The notes: generated by a model not told the origin, from the letters alone. A stretch of 48,863 nucleotides of DNA from an uncultured Lachnospiraceae bacterium (GCA_910587295.1 CAJULP010000084.1:1-48863); one strand, 5' to 3'. Counted from the first letter of the stretch, positions 15,798-25,561 are shown. Numbers and translations: made by a program.

Positions 15798-18700
15798 ATG
15801 CTGTATTCCCTTTCTTTATGCTTGCTTCCTGTACATATCCAATAAAAGCTTTTGCCGCTTTATAAAGTGTTCCTGTATTTATATCGGCTCCTTTTTGCCT
15901 CTCATGAGACTGTTTTAAGGAAAATTCCGTCAAACTTAACGTCTGGCTGGTGGCAAAATAGATTTCTCCGGCCGGCACCTTTTCTTCCAAAAGCCTGTTT
16001 TCCAGTTCTTCTTTTGCGTCCTTAAGCACTATAGTTCCCTCTTCCCTGCTGCAGACACAAAAACCGGTAAACCCTTTTTCCGTCATCTGGAATTGGGCTG
16101 TAACCTTGCCAAGCTCATTTGTTTCCAAAGCAATACTTGCCTTGCTTTCTTTCTCACCGCCATGGATGATCTTCAAGTTAATGGAAGTAAACCCATCCCC
16201 AATCTTTGCCGGAATCTCGTAATTTTCTTCTTTTGCCATATTTCCGAGAAATGTCATCTGTTTATATAGGGTACTCATGGCCTTCACATCCAGCGATTTC
16301 AGCTCCTCCCCATAAGAAGCTTTTGCCACCATATCCTTCACAGTCTGGCAAAACTCCTGATAACCGGATAACGCCTTTTCCTTATCCACTAAAGAGGATA
16401 CCACGCCTTCTCCCAATCCTTCCGGCAATTTCGCAGAATTATCCGGCTCCTGCTTTACTCCCTGGCCATCCTCTCCCTTTTTCCTAAGACCATCGATCTG
16501 ATTCCAGATCTCCTTCGGACTCTTTAACATGTTTGCCGCCATAAGCAGATGTTCCGCCGTCACCGGCTGTCCATAATCCATAAGCTCCCTGACCACCGAT
16601 TCTTCGGCCTTCATGGCTGCCCTGATCTGCTGCCCTTCCATCCGGTCAAATTCTTCCCCGGCTTCTTCGCTTCCTGCACTTTCTATCATTTCTTTTAGCT
16701 GATCCCCGGTAACAGTTTTCGTAAGGTCAAATCCTTTGGCAATCTGGCTCGTAATGCTTTCCACCCCGGTATCCTTTGCTGAAACCCCGCCAAATCCGTC
16801 ATCCACCGAATAGTCCATGTGTCTATGCTTACTGCTCCTTACCGCACTAAGAAGGTTTTCCAGTGTAAATCCGGCGCCGCTTTGCCAGATAGCCCCTACG
16901 GCCGCATCATCTGTCTTTTCCATCTGATGCACCAATCTGTAAATGCCGATGTAGGCACTTCTTTCTTCTTGTGTAATCTCATTTTGTCTCTCCAACTTAT
17001 AAAGGAATTTACTGTAAGAATCCATTTCCCCACCCGGCGTCTCCTGCTCCTTTAAATAATCGGAAAGCTCTTCCACCGGCATAGTAAGGGGATTTACGCC
17101 CTCCCGTATCATCTTAAGGACTTTGCCAGGCTTCAATTCCTTTAACGTATCTGTCAGCAGCCGGTCCATCTTTCTGACCTGGCTGATATGTTCTTTTGTG
17201 ATCTCTATGCTGTTATATCCCAATATCCTGATGGCGCGCCTGTTTTCATCCGTAAGCTCCATGTCAAGGTCGGAAAGGATATCATCCACGTTCCGAAATG
17301 CCTTATGGATGGAATCCCCCATATCCCGGCGAGGGGCGGTCATCAGCTGTTCATATTTTACTCCTGCTTTTTCATAATCCGCCGCCCGGGCGCTTCCTGC
17401 GGCATAGATATCTTTTAAGGTATCCTCCGGTGAAACCCCGGCTAAAATTGCTGCCGGTGACGCCTTGATCCCCCGAAGCATCTCCAAAGTTTCCCCAAAA
17501 AGAGACTTTTTCTCCTCTGCCCTTACAGGATCCTTTTCTCCGGTCAAAGACTTTGCATAAGAAGATTCCGCTTCTTTTAACCGGCTTACCAGCTCTTCTA
17601 AAGGCGCCGTCTCAATCCGGTATCCTCTCTTTAAAAGCCTGATATTTGCTTCCACCGTCATGGAAAGCCTGATTTCTTCCAAGAGTCTCCTTCCCCTAAG
17701 ATCGGATGGCGCTTGTATCTGGTCTGCCGTCTTCCCCTGCCTGCCAAACAGCTCTGAGGCTGCCGCAAATAAGTTCTTTAGGGTAAAAGGCAGGTTTCTT
17801 GCCATGATCACATCTGCCGTCTCATCCTGCAGTCTGTCAACTTCGTCCTTGACTCTGACTGCCTGTTCATATATCGTCTCAGACCGGCTCAGATCCACTT
17901 TAGAAGGGTCGGTTCCCTGTGCGATCGCACCTGCCGCTTTTTGCAAAAATTCTTCTGCCGTTAACGGGAACTTTAATTCCTTAATATCCTTTAACAAAGA
18001 GAAAGTTTCCTCTGTCAACGGGATTCCATTCTCCACCAGCCATTTTGCATCTGCCAGATTAGCTTCATCCGCCGGATATCCTGCCTGCTCCACCACCTTC
18101 TCAGCCTGGGGCAGCAACTGTTCAAATTCCACAGACTCTGGTTTTTTTGCATAATAACCGGCAACTTCCCCGGCCGCATAATAACCGCTTCCCTGTCTGC
18201 TCTCCTTAGCCGCCGAATAACCGGCAGTATATAAGTGCTCCGGGGTTGGCGTAATACCGTTCTCCACCATATATTTTTCACTGGACGAAGAAACCGGCGG
18301 CGCTTGTGACATCAGCTTCCATGCGTCCATCACTGCGGCAACGTTTTCCTCTGTTATAGGCACATCATGCTCCGCAAACTGTTTTTTTAATTCTATGGCA
18401 AAGGCTTCGCTTCCCGTAATATCCTTAAGGGTCTCCTCCGATATGGTATCGGTGTAGCCGGCTACCTCCACACCCCCTTTCACAAGGGCTGCCTTAATAT
18501 GGTCAATAATGGATACCACCGTCTCAATATCCGTACTCCCAGGATGGAAACCTTCCTTTTGCATCCTGGCAAAATCTTCATCAGACATAGAATTTGACAT
18601 CACCGCCATATAATTACGCCGGGCTGTCAGATCCTCCTGCCCTGCCTGCAGCATGATCTCTTCCGCGCTCTTCCCATGGCCTGCATAGGCACTGTTATCC

Positions 18701-18846
18701 CCGGCCACCCCTAAAATGTCTAACATACATCCGTACGATTCCGCTTTATCCGGCACATTGCAAGACGATGCCTGCCTGCCTGCATTCACATAATTTGCCT
18801 GTGTCCTTGCTGTATTATGGTCAGCCCCATCCAATAAAATATTCAT
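15787..18846 (-). CDS. Large DUF6240-type flagellar-operon protein with FliK-like C-terminus
   Basis: This 1019-aa protein starts at the ATG at 18846, 6 nt after GAGG. It resembles DUF6240 proteins of Lachnospiraceae. The first 850 residues contain many degenerate repeats of the form G-x-P/T-T-x-E-x-L/F within helical segments (for example NGIPLTEETF, NGITPTPEHL, YGQPVTAEHL). Residues about 880-965 (INLKIIHGG, ELGKVTAQFQMTEKGF, L-x5-LEEKVPAGEIYF) resemble the hook-length-control domain of FliK. It ends inside the flagellin start codon region. A hook-length or export-control role is inferred from the C-terminus and operon, not shown. Confidence 0.7.
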   Translation of the reverse strand: MNILLDGADHNTARTQANYVNAGRQASSCNVPDKAESYGCMLDILGVAGDNSAYAGHGKSAEEIMLQAGQEDLTARRNYMAVMSNSMSDEDFARMQKEGFHPGSTDIETVVSIIDHIKAALVKGGVEVAGYTDTISEETLKDITGSEAFAIELKKQFAEHDVPITEENVAAVMDAWKLMSQAPPVSSSSEKYMVENGITPTPEHLYTAGYSAAKESRQGSGYYAAGEVAGYYAKKPESVEFEQLLPQAEKVVEQAGYPADEANLADAKWLVENGIPLTEETFSLLKDIKELKFPLTAEEFLQKAAGAIAQGTDPSKVDLSRSETIYEQAVRVKDEVDRLQDETADVIMARNLPFTLKNLFAAASELFGRQGKTADQIQAPSDLRGRRLLEEIRLSMTVEANIRLLKRGYRIETAPLEELVSRLKEAESSYAKSLTGEKDPVRAEEKKSLFGETLEMLRGIKASPAAILAGVSPEDTLKDIYAAGSARAADYEKAGVKYEQLMTAPRRDMGDSIHKAFRNVDDILSDLDMELTDENRRAIRILGYNSIEITKEHISQVRKMDRLLTDTLKELKPGKVLKMIREGVNPLTMPVEELSDYLKEQETPGGEMDSYSKFLYKLERQNEITQEERSAYIGIYRLVHQMEKTDDAAVGAIWQSGAGFTLENLLSAVRSSKHRHMDYSVDDGFGGVSAKDTGVESITSQIAKGFDLTKTVTGDQLKEMIESAGSEEAGEEFDRMEGQQIRAAMKAEESVVRELMDYGQPVTAEHLLMAANMLKSPKEIWNQIDGLRKKGEDGQGVKQEPDNSAKLPEGLGEGVVSSLVDKEKALSGYQEFCQTVKDMVAKASYGEELKSLDVKAMSTLYKQMTFLGNMAKEENYEIPAKIGDGFTSINLKIIHGGEKESKASIALETNELGKVTAQFQMTEKGFTGFCVCSREEGTIVLKDAKEELENRLLEEKVPAGEIYFATSQTLSLTEFSLKQSHERQKGADINTGTLYKAAKAFIGYVQEASIKKGNTAYEN

Positions 18847-18900
18847 AAGTAACCTCACCTGTATTTTCGGAATATTAATTATTTTTTGCCTTTCACATGA
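18847..18900 (-). promoter_or_regulatory. Likely promoter region of the flagellar operon
   Basis: The 54 bp between the glgB terminator and the DUF6240-type gene contain, on the minus strand, CAAA, 14 bp and CCGAAAAT. This is a poor but recognisable relative of the sigma-28 (SigD) flagellar promoter pattern. No good sigma-A promoter was seen here. The assignment is tentative. Confidence 0.3.
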
Positions 18901-18903
18901 CAA

Positions 18904-18937
18904 AAAGGATGAATGCGTTTATCCGCATTCACCCTTT
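18904..18937 (-). terminator. Intrinsic terminator downstream of glgB
   Basis: A 14-bp stem (AAAGGATGAATGCG/CGCATTCACCCTTT, one mismatch) with a 6-nt loop is followed on the minus strand by CCTTTTTG. It separates the glgB operon from the flagellar operon. Confidence 0.8.
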
Positions 18938-18971
18938 ATTTCGGCATATCTTTTCTATTTCTTAACTACTG

Positions 18972-20891
18972 CTAAAAAACAAATACCGCAGCGGCATAAG
19001 GCGGCAGATCCAAAGTGATGTGATAATTTCTGTAATCACACGTACCCTTTTTTGCCTGGATCTCTTTAGGAATCTCCGCCCCACAGCCCCCGAACCTTTC
19101 TTCCGTGCTGCTAAGCAAGAGTTTATACTTTTTCCTTGCCGGTACCCCAAGTTTATAGTTTTCCCATTTAATGGGAGTCATATTGATCACAAACAGCAGG
19201 TTATTTTTTCCGTTAGACGCTTTCCTTAAAAAGCTGTAAGTGCTCCTGTCCTTGTCATCACAATTAAGCCACTCAAAGCCATCCCAGCTATTATCAATCT
19301 CATACAGACAAGGATATTTACGGTACAGCTTTAAAAGCTCCTTCACATACTCATGCATACCTTTATTCAAATCTTCTCCTAAAAGGAACCAGTCAAGCTC
19401 CCTCTCTTCACTCCACTCCCTCTCCTGAGCAAAATCCTGCCCCATAAAAAGAAGCTTCTTCCCGGCATGGCCAAACATATAGGTATAGCCGCAACGCAGA
19501 TTTGCATATTTATCCACCTGATATCCCGGCATTTTATTTACCATAGAGCATTTCAAATGGACTACCTCATCATGGGATAAAGGCAGTATGTAATTTTCAC
19601 TGTCATTATAAGACATGGCAAATGTCATGGCGTAATGGTTATCTTTACGGAAATAAGGATCCAGCTTCATATATTCGCAAAAATCATGCATCCATCCCAT
19701 ATTCCATTTAAAGGAAAATCCAAGACCGTCATCCTCTACTTTTCCCGTCACTTTGGGCCATGCTGTGGATTCTTCCGCAATCGTCAAAAAACCAGGATAA
19801 GTGCCAAGCACCACGGAATTTAAATGCTTGAAAAATTCAATGGCCTCTAAATTTTTGTTTCCGCCATATTTATTGGCAACCCACTGTCCATCCTGCTTTC
19901 CGTAATCAAGATAAAGCATGGAAGCTACCGCGTCCACACGGATTCCGTCTATGTGGTATTCCTTGATCCAGAACAATGCGTTAGCGATCAGGAAATTTTT
20001 CACCTCCGTCTTTCCGTAGTTGAAGATTTTCGTTCCCCAGTCAGGGTGCTCACCCTTCCTCGGATCCGGATCTTCAAAAATGCATTCGCCATCAAACCGT
20101 CCAAGACCATGCGCGTCTGTTGCAAAATGGGCCGGCACCCAGTCCAAGATCACGCCGATCTTATTTTTATGTAATTTATTCACAAGATACATAAAATCCT
20201 GAGGCTCCCCGTATCTGGAAGTTGGGGCATAATATCCTGTCACCTGATACCCCCAGGACCCGTCATAAGGATATTCCGCAATCCCCATCAATTCAATGTG
20301 GGTATACTTCATTTCTTTTAAATATTCCACGATCCTGTCCGCAAATTCACGGTAATTATAAAATCCCTGCTCCTCCGGTCTTGGATGACGCATCCACGAG
20401 CCAATATGACATTCATAGATAGCAAGGGGCTCTTTGTTATGGTCTTTTCCTTCCCTCTCCTTCATCCAGACCTCATCCGTCCATTTAAACGAAGTGATAT
20501 CCGCTGTGCGGGATGCCGTTCCAGGGCGCATTTCTGCATAGTTGGCAAAAGGATCCGCCTTATAGAGCTTTTCTCCGGAAGGGGTGGTAATCAGAAACTT
20601 ATACATTTCTCCTGTGGAAACCCCGGGGATAAATACAGCATGAATTCCTCCCGGTCCAAGCTTTTCCATGGGCGATGCGCTCTCATCCCATCCATTAAAA
20701 CTTCCGATAACATGCACACTTGCCGCATTAGGCGCCCAGACACCAAAAAACATTCCTTCTTTCCCATTCTCCACGGAAGGATGCGCCCCAAGCTTTTTGT
20801 AAATGTCATAATGGGTTCCCTGCGCAAACAAATATTGATCCGCTTCAGAAATAAATACCTTGTTCTCTTCTTTCTTTTCTTTTACTGCCAT
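18972..20891 (-). CDS. glgB: 1,4-alpha-glucan branching enzyme (GH13)
   Basis: This 639-aa enzyme introduces alpha-1,6 branches into glycogen. An N-terminal CBM48-like domain (about 25-125, GSFNGWDESASPM) precedes the GH13 barrel. The nucleophile is D320 (GIRVDAVASM), the acid/base is E373 or E374 (IAEESTAWP), and the transition-state Asp is in LPLSHDEVVH. The all-beta C-terminal domain is present. The length is normal. It follows the TPR/AAA-like gene by 21 bp on the same strand and ends at a strong terminator; no other glycogen genes are in the window. Confidence 0.95.
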   Translation of the reverse strand: MAVKEKKEENKVFISEADQYLFAQGTHYDIYKKLGAHPSVENGKEGMFFGVWAPNAASVHVIGSFNGWDESASPMEKLGPGGIHAVFIPGVSTGEMYKFLITTPSGEKLYKADPFANYAEMRPGTASRTADITSFKWTDEVWMKEREGKDHNKEPLAIYECHIGSWMRHPRPEEQGFYNYREFADRIVEYLKEMKYTHIELMGIAEYPYDGSWGYQVTGYYAPTSRYGEPQDFMYLVNKLHKNKIGVILDWVPAHFATDAHGLGRFDGECIFEDPDPRKGEHPDWGTKIFNYGKTEVKNFLIANALFWIKEYHIDGIRVDAVASMLYLDYGKQDGQWVANKYGGNKNLEAIEFFKHLNSVVLGTYPGFLTIAEESTAWPKVTGKVEDDGLGFSFKWNMGWMHDFCEYMKLDPYFRKDNHYAMTFAMSYNDSENYILPLSHDEVVHLKCSMVNKMPGYQVDKYANLRCGYTYMFGHAGKKLLFMGQDFAQEREWSEERELDWFLLGEDLNKGMHEYVKELLKLYRKYPCLYEIDNSWDGFEWLNCDDKDRSTYSFLRKASNGKNNLLFVINMTPIKWENYKLGVPARKKYKLLLSSTEERFGGCGAEIPKEIQAKKGTCDYRNYHITLDLPPYAAAVFVF

Positions 20892-20912
20892 TTTCCATAT
20901 CCCCCAATTCTT

Positions 20913-23612
20913 TTAATAATGCATAAAGTCCTTCTCCCTAAGGACGATCATATCTTCTTCATCATACCTTTTCCCCAAAAGCACATCAAAGAAATGCGCA
21001 GGCGTCTTCCGATCCGCATAATAAATTGCTTCGTCTACCAGTTCCTCTATCTCACCCAGCGTCACCTCATGGTCACTGGTCTGCATATCCGCAATCCTGG
21101 TATGAAGCGCCAAGATCCCCAATTCATCAATGGTATATTCCTGATCAAGCGCATACTTTTTCGCATATTTGACCAGCGTATGGTCATCTAGCGCCTCCAA
21201 GTCGATCCGCAGGTTAAATACTCCTTCAGCCCCAGGACACTTGGCCAGGTATTCATTCATTCTTGCTTTGGTATCCTCCAAAAGAACGATCAAGCCCTTT
21301 TCTTCCTGATTTAATTCCTTTAAAAGCTGTTCCGCGGCCGCCTTCTTCATATCCGCCGCCCCCTCAATGATCAAGGCGCCGCCTGAAAGTTTGGAAAGCG
21401 TTGCGCCAATATCCTTTTTGTTCATAGTAGAACCGGATATTTTTGCCACCTTTCCGGAAAAATTATTATCAGAAAGCTGTACCTCCTTGACAAGCAGCTT
21501 GGCAAGGGCCATAGTCTCTGTTCCTTCCTCACCGGTAATGACTACGTTTCCTGTATAAGATGCCATGCTGATATTATCAATCGCCTCAACAATCTGCCTT
21601 CTGGTACGCTTATGATGGATAAACGGGGCAAACTGTTCCCGCTCGCTCTCATTCATCTCCCTGATTGAATTTGCCTGTTCTTCTTTTTCTTCTTTTTTCC
21701 CTTTCTTTTTCCTTTCTTTGCCGGCTGTCTGATCCTCCCCGCCGGCATTTTCAGAATCTATTATTTTCCGGCTCTCCTTTTCAGACTCTTCCGCCTCTTC
21801 CAAATCAGCTTCTTCTTCCGGTTCTTCTGATTCCTGCTCTTCGGCCTCTTCGCTGATCTCTTCGGCCTCTTCAACTTCTTCTATCTCTTCGGTCTCTCCG
21901 ATATCCTCCAAAAGTTCATCTTCCCTTTCCGGATAAACTTCTTCCTCCGGTTCTATAACCACCGCTTTTTCCGGCTCCTTCGTTTCTATACCGGAAACCT
22001 TCACTACCTTTGGCCGTTCTCTTTGAATCTTCTCCCGCTCTTCTTTCATGGCGGCTGTCACCATGGCATTTTCCAGTTTCTCCAAAAGCCCTGATTTGGT
22101 GGATTCGTCAAAGTCCGCAAAAAGCGCATCTGTCTGCTGATGCACCCGTTTGCGGATCTCTTCCATCCGCTTACGCTCATTTTCCTGTTTGATTCTCTCC
22201 CACTCTGCCATCACATCGTCAATGCTGAGCTGCCCGGTGATCTGCTTTTCAAGCTTTTGCTGCTCCGGCATGACTAAAGAAATCTGCCCGTCATACTCCT
22301 GGGAAAGAATATTGTCATAACCGGAAGGTTTATGAAAAGTCCTGATCACACCAGTGTTACTGATAGCGGGATCCGGGCTTGCCATGGGAGCAGAAGCTCT
22401 TTGCTCTGACGGCTCCGGAGGCGTTTCGCTTCCATATTCTTCCTGCAGCTCTTCCGTCCTGATCGGTGCAAAAGGCGTTTGGATCCCGTTTTTCCCCACA
22501 AGCTCCGAAACCACCTGCTGGATATTTACTTCCTCCGTATTTCCAAAAAATACCTCTTCAGAGCTGTTTTCCCGAGTGCCGGGTACGGGCACTTCCTCTA
22601 TTTCACCACCCAAATCCGTATCCGTGATCAGCTGCATCTCATCCGTGTCCTGGCGATATTCCCGCTCCGGGGTATCCAATCCGCTTACCGGCTCGAATAT
22701 TTTAGTCTTTAACGCTTCGTTTGTTTCTTCCACCGGAAGCCGCTGGGTCTTATGATCCTCTAGAAACTCCCGCATGCTTTCCGCCAGCTCTTTTTGGAGA
22801 TTAATGGTATTGTATTGGCTGACATCCACCGTCTTGACCTCAATATCCATCTCCTTGGCAGGAATTTCCTGGGTATCTTCCGTAAGCATATTTTCTTCTA
22901 GGCTGAACTCATTATCCTCCTCGTCTTCCGTTTCAGATGCCCCTTCTCCCTGAAACGTTTCCTCGTCAGCTGCGTAATCCGTAGCGATAAATCCTCCGCT
23001 TTTACGCATTTGCTCATATTTGCTTTGCTGCTCCTCCGATAATGGTTCATGCAGGGCTTTAAGCTCCAGCGCTTTTAACACATACCGGCCTTCCCCAAAC
23101 CAAAGGAACATCTCATTACATTCTTCCACACACTTAGAGGCAAGACCTACCCTGTGATAAAGATAGGCAAGTTCATAAGCCCACTTTTCCCGGTAATCCC
23201 GTTTCTTAAACTCCTCAAGGACTTCAATCCTCTCCTCAAGGCTTACCTCCTGAGCCTCATACAGCTTATACTGGAGAATATACCGGCTGCTGTCTTTTGG
23301 CGCAAGCTGGGCAAATTCTTTATAATATTCAAGAGCCTGCACATATTCCCCAAGCTTGATGGAAAGCTCACACAGGGAATAGACTATCAGCCGCCCTCCT
23401 GTATGTTTTTCATAGGCAAGCAGCAAAATGTCCCTGCTGTCTTCGTATCGTCTGTTAATCTTATACAAGTCACTGATCGTACAGAGCATCATCACACTCT
23501 TGACTCTGCGCCAATCAATGGTATCTGCAATTTTTACCGCTTCTGTGTACTCCCCTTCCGCAATCAGGGATTTAATTTCGTCCGCACGTACTTTGTATTC
23601 ATACTTATCCAA
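20913..23612 (-). CDS. Large TPR protein with acidic middle and degenerate AAA-like C-terminus
   Basis: This 899-aa protein has an unknown role. Residues 1 to about 200 are tetratricopeptide-like helices (EYTEAVKIADTIDW, GEYVQALEYYKEF). Residues about 210-650 are low-complexity and very acidic, with long Glu runs ending in a Lys-rich patch. Residues about 655-899 look like an AAA ATPase fold with a helical lid, but the P-loop reads GEEGTETM (no lysine) and the Walker B position reads ALIIEGA. It therefore probably binds no ATP and may act as a scaffold. It is the first gene of the operon with glgB and has its own promoter. Confidence 0.6.
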   Translation of the reverse strand: MDKYEYKVRADEIKSLIAEGEYTEAVKIADTIDWRRVKSVMMLCTISDLYKINRRYEDSRDILLLAYEKHTGGRLIVYSLCELSIKLGEYVQALEYYKEFAQLAPKDSSRYILQYKLYEAQEVSLEERIEVLEEFKKRDYREKWAYELAYLYHRVGLASKCVEECNEMFLWFGEGRYVLKALELKALHEPLSEEQQSKYEQMRKSGGFIATDYAADEETFQGEGASETEDEEDNEFSLEENMLTEDTQEIPAKEMDIEVKTVDVSQYNTINLQKELAESMREFLEDHKTQRLPVEETNEALKTKIFEPVSGLDTPEREYRQDTDEMQLITDTDLGGEIEEVPVPGTRENSSEEVFFGNTEEVNIQQVVSELVGKNGIQTPFAPIRTEELQEEYGSETPPEPSEQRASAPMASPDPAISNTGVIRTFHKPSGYDNILSQEYDGQISLVMPEQQKLEKQITGQLSIDDVMAEWERIKQENERKRMEEIRKRVHQQTDALFADFDESTKSGLLEKLENAMVTAAMKEEREKIQRERPKVVKVSGIETKEPEKAVVIEPEEEVYPEREDELLEDIGETEEIEEVEEAEEISEEAEEQESEEPEEEADLEEAEESEKESRKIIDSENAGGEDQTAGKERKKKGKKEEKEEQANSIREMNESEREQFAPFIHHKRTRRQIVEAIDNISMASYTGNVVITGEEGTETMALAKLLVKEVQLSDNNFSGKVAKISGSTMNKKDIGATLSKLSGGALIIEGAADMKKAAAEQLLKELNQEEKGLIVLLEDTKARMNEYLAKCPGAEGVFNLRIDLEALDDHTLVKYAKKYALDQEYTIDELGILALHTRIADMQTSDHEVTLGEIEELVDEAIYYADRKTPAHFFDVLLGKRYDEEDMIVLREKDFMHY

Positions 23613-23670
23613 AGTGCCACCTCATTGATCATTTCATCCAAGGACATAATCATCCTATTTTCAACTTCTA

Positions 23671-23699
23671 AGTTTACCATATGCCTATTCGTATGTCAA
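23671..23699 (-). promoter_or_regulatory. Promoter of the TPR/AAA-glgB operon
   Basis: Minus strand: -35 TTGACA at 23694-23699, a 17-bp spacer and -10 TAAACT at 23671-23676, 59 nt before the start codon. The match to the sigma-A consensus is good. Confidence 0.65.
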
Positions 23700-23707
23700 A
23701 AAAGCAT

Positions 23708-24586
23708 TTACAGCAAATTCGATAATTCTGCAAATTGCGCCAGCGTCAATGTCTCTCCCCTGATATCTGGCTTGATACCCATTTTTTCTAACACAGCACA
23801 CACCTGCTGCCTGTTTACCTGCACCGGGTTTCCCTTGGAATCAGCATAAGTAAGCCCTCCGGCAAGAGCATTTGACAATGTTTTCCTCCTCTGCCCAAAA
23901 GCGGCGCGGATAACGGCAAACATTTTTTTCTCATCCTGCGCCGTGACCGGGGGCTTTTCATAACGTTTCAAACGAATTACCGCACTTCCCACCGCAGGCC
24001 TTGGCATAAAGCAGGTTCCCGGCACTTGTAAAAGGACTTCCGGTCTGGCATAGTACTGTACTGCAAGGCTTAACGCTCCATAGTCCTTGCTTCCCGGTCC
24101 TACCTGCATGCGCTCCGCCACTTCTTTTTGTACCATGATCGTAATATCCTGCAAGGGAACACCGCTTTCAAACAATCCCATCACAATTGGCGTTGTAATG
24201 TAATAGGGCAGGTTTGCCACTACTTTAATGGGATTCCCATTGTTTTTTTCTTCCACGATCTTCTTGATGTCCACCTTAAGGACATCCTCATTCATAATCG
24301 TTACATTTTTATATTCTTTCAGTGTCTCTTCCAAAATCGGAATCAAATGCCTGTCTATCTCAATTGCAATTACCTTCCCGGCACTTTCCGCCAGATACTG
24401 CGTCATGGTTCCGATTCCCGGACCGATTTCTATCACGCAGTCATCTTTCGTAATCTCTGAAAGACGGATTATTTTTTCCAGAATATTGGCATCGACCAGA
24501 AAATTCTGTCCATATTTTTTTTGAAATACAAATTGATATTGCTTAATGATTTCCGCCGTAGCCGACGGTGTTCCTAAATATGCCAT
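23708..24586 (-). CDS. rsmA: 16S rRNA dimethyladenosine transferase
   Basis: This 292-aa SAM-dependent enzyme (KsgA) dimethylates two adjacent adenines near the 3' end of 16S rRNA. The SAM-binding motif I is VIEIGPGIGTMTQYL and the catalytic NLPYYITTPIV is the NLPY motif typical of the family. The N-terminal KKYGQNFLVD and C-terminal FGQRRKTLSNAL are also conserved. Its start lies 12 bp after the tatD stop with GGGAG upstream, so the pair forms an operon. Confidence 0.95.
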   Translation of the reverse strand: MAYLGTPSATAEIIKQYQFVFQKKYGQNFLVDANILEKIIRLSEITKDDCVIEIGPGIGTMTQYLAESAGKVIAIEIDRHLIPILEETLKEYKNVTIMNEDVLKVDIKKIVEEKNNGNPIKVVANLPYYITTPIVMGLFESGVPLQDITIMVQKEVAERMQVGPGSKDYGALSLAVQYYARPEVLLQVPGTCFMPRPAVGSAVIRLKRYEKPPVTAQDEKKMFAVIRAAFGQRRKTLSNALAGGLTYADSKGNPVQVNRQQVCAVLEKMGIKPDIRGETLTLAQFAELSNLL

Positions 24587-24598
24587 CCGCAGTCTCCC

Positions 24599-25375
24599 TT
24601 AATCCATAATGCCAATCCCGTAAAATTCCCTTGCATTGTTTCCGGTTATCCTAAGCACCTCTTCCCGGCTTATATTTTTCAACTCCGCCAGTTTATCTGC
24701 CACATAGTAAATATAATCCGACCGGTTTCTTTTTCCTCTGAAAGGCTCCGGCGCTAAATACGGGCAGTCTGTTTCCAGCAAGATCTTTTCCATGGGAATA
24801 TATTCCACCGCTTCCACAAGTTTTTTGGCATTCTTAAACGTAAGCACTCCGCCGATGCCAAAATAATACCCCATGGAAAGGTATTCTTTTGCCAGCTCCC
24901 AGGTATAGGAAAAGCAATGGATGACACCTTTCGTTTTATGCGCATCCCATGTTTTTAATATATCCAGGGTGTCCTTTGCCGCGTCCCGGGAATGGATCAC
25001 CACAGGAAGCCCTGTTTCCTCCGCCAGTTTCAGCTGCCTTACAAACCATTTTTTCTGTGTTTCCCTGTCCGGTTCCGGCCAATAGTAGTCCAGCCCGATC
25101 TCCCCGATGGCAACCACCTTTTTATGTCCGGCTGCTTTTTTTAACCATTCCAGATCTTTTAATGTCAGCTCCTTTGTCTCCGACGGATGGACTCCTGCCG
25201 CCCCGTAAATAAAAGGGTATCGATCTGCCAGCATAAGGGTTGCCTTTGTAGAAGAAATACTTGCACCAATATTTACAATGTATTCCACACCCTTACTTCT
25301 CATATCATCAAATAACGCTTCCCTGTCCCCGTCAAAATCTTCATCATCATAATGTGCATGTGTATCAAAAATCAT
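24599..25375 (-). CDS. tatD: TatD family metal-dependent DNase
   Basis: This TIM-barrel metallohydrolase of about 258 aa has DTHAHYDD at the N-terminus for metal binding, GEIGLDYYW, VIHSRDA, GVIHCFS and LLETDCPYLAP, the classic TatD signatures. TatD/YcfH proteins are 3'-5' exonucleases with a proposed role in repair or RNA/DNA turnover. Two adjacent ATG codons exist (25378 and 25375); the second has better spacing from GAGG. It precedes rsmA, a common pairing in Firmicutes. Confidence 0.93.
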   Translation of the reverse strand: MIFDTHAHYDDEDFDGDREALFDDMRSKGVEYIVNIGASISSTKATLMLADRYPFIYGAAGVHPSETKELTLKDLEWLKKAAGHKKVVAIGEIGLDYYWPEPDRETQKKWFVRQLKLAEETGLPVVIHSRDAAKDTLDILKTWDAHKTKGVIHCFSYTWELAKEYLSMGYYFGIGGVLTFKNAKKLVEAVEYIPMEKILLETDCPYLAPEPFRGKRNRSDYIYYVADKLAELKNISREEVLRITGNNAREFYGIGIMD

Positions 25376-25413
25376 CATTTTCCTCTTTATTAAAAAATTT
25401 TTTTAAAAAAAGC

Positions 25414-25442
25414 TTGCAAACCAAAGAACATTATACTATAAT
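25414..25442 (+). promoter_or_regulatory. Promoter of tRNA-Lys
   Basis: -35 TTGCAA at 25414-25419, a 17-bp spacer and -10 TATAAT at 25437-25442. The sequence from the -10 box to 25458 repeats that at the tRNA-Ser promoter (489-510) with one difference in 22 nt. Confidence 0.8.
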
Positions 25443-25484
25443 AACTCTTGCGTTGTAAATGAAGTAACAACTTAAATATTTTCC

Positions 25485-25557
25485 GCGTCTTTAGCTCAGT
25501 TGGTAGAGCACCTGACTCTTAATCAGGGTGTCCAGGGTTCGAGCCCCTGAAGACGCA
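25485..25557 (+). tRNA. tRNA-Lys (anticodon CUU)
   Basis: 73 nt. The acceptor stem pairs GCGTCTT with AAGACGC, with A as discriminator. The anticodon arm CCTGA-CTCTTAA-TCAGG gives CUU, reading AAG. The D arm (AGCTCAGTTGGTAGAGC) and the T arm with GGTTCGAGCCC are standard. CCA is not encoded. Confidence 0.96.
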
Positions 25558-25561
25558 TCGG

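Noticed and set aside
17660..18154. Long plus-strand open frame opposite the DUF6240-type gene
   Set aside because: Antisense shadow of a clear gene with good start and operon context; serine-rich translation typical of reversed coding strand.
20385..21191. 268-codon plus-strand open frame opposite glgB and the TPR gene
   Set aside because: It spans the junction of two strongly supported genes and shows no domain; judged a shadow.
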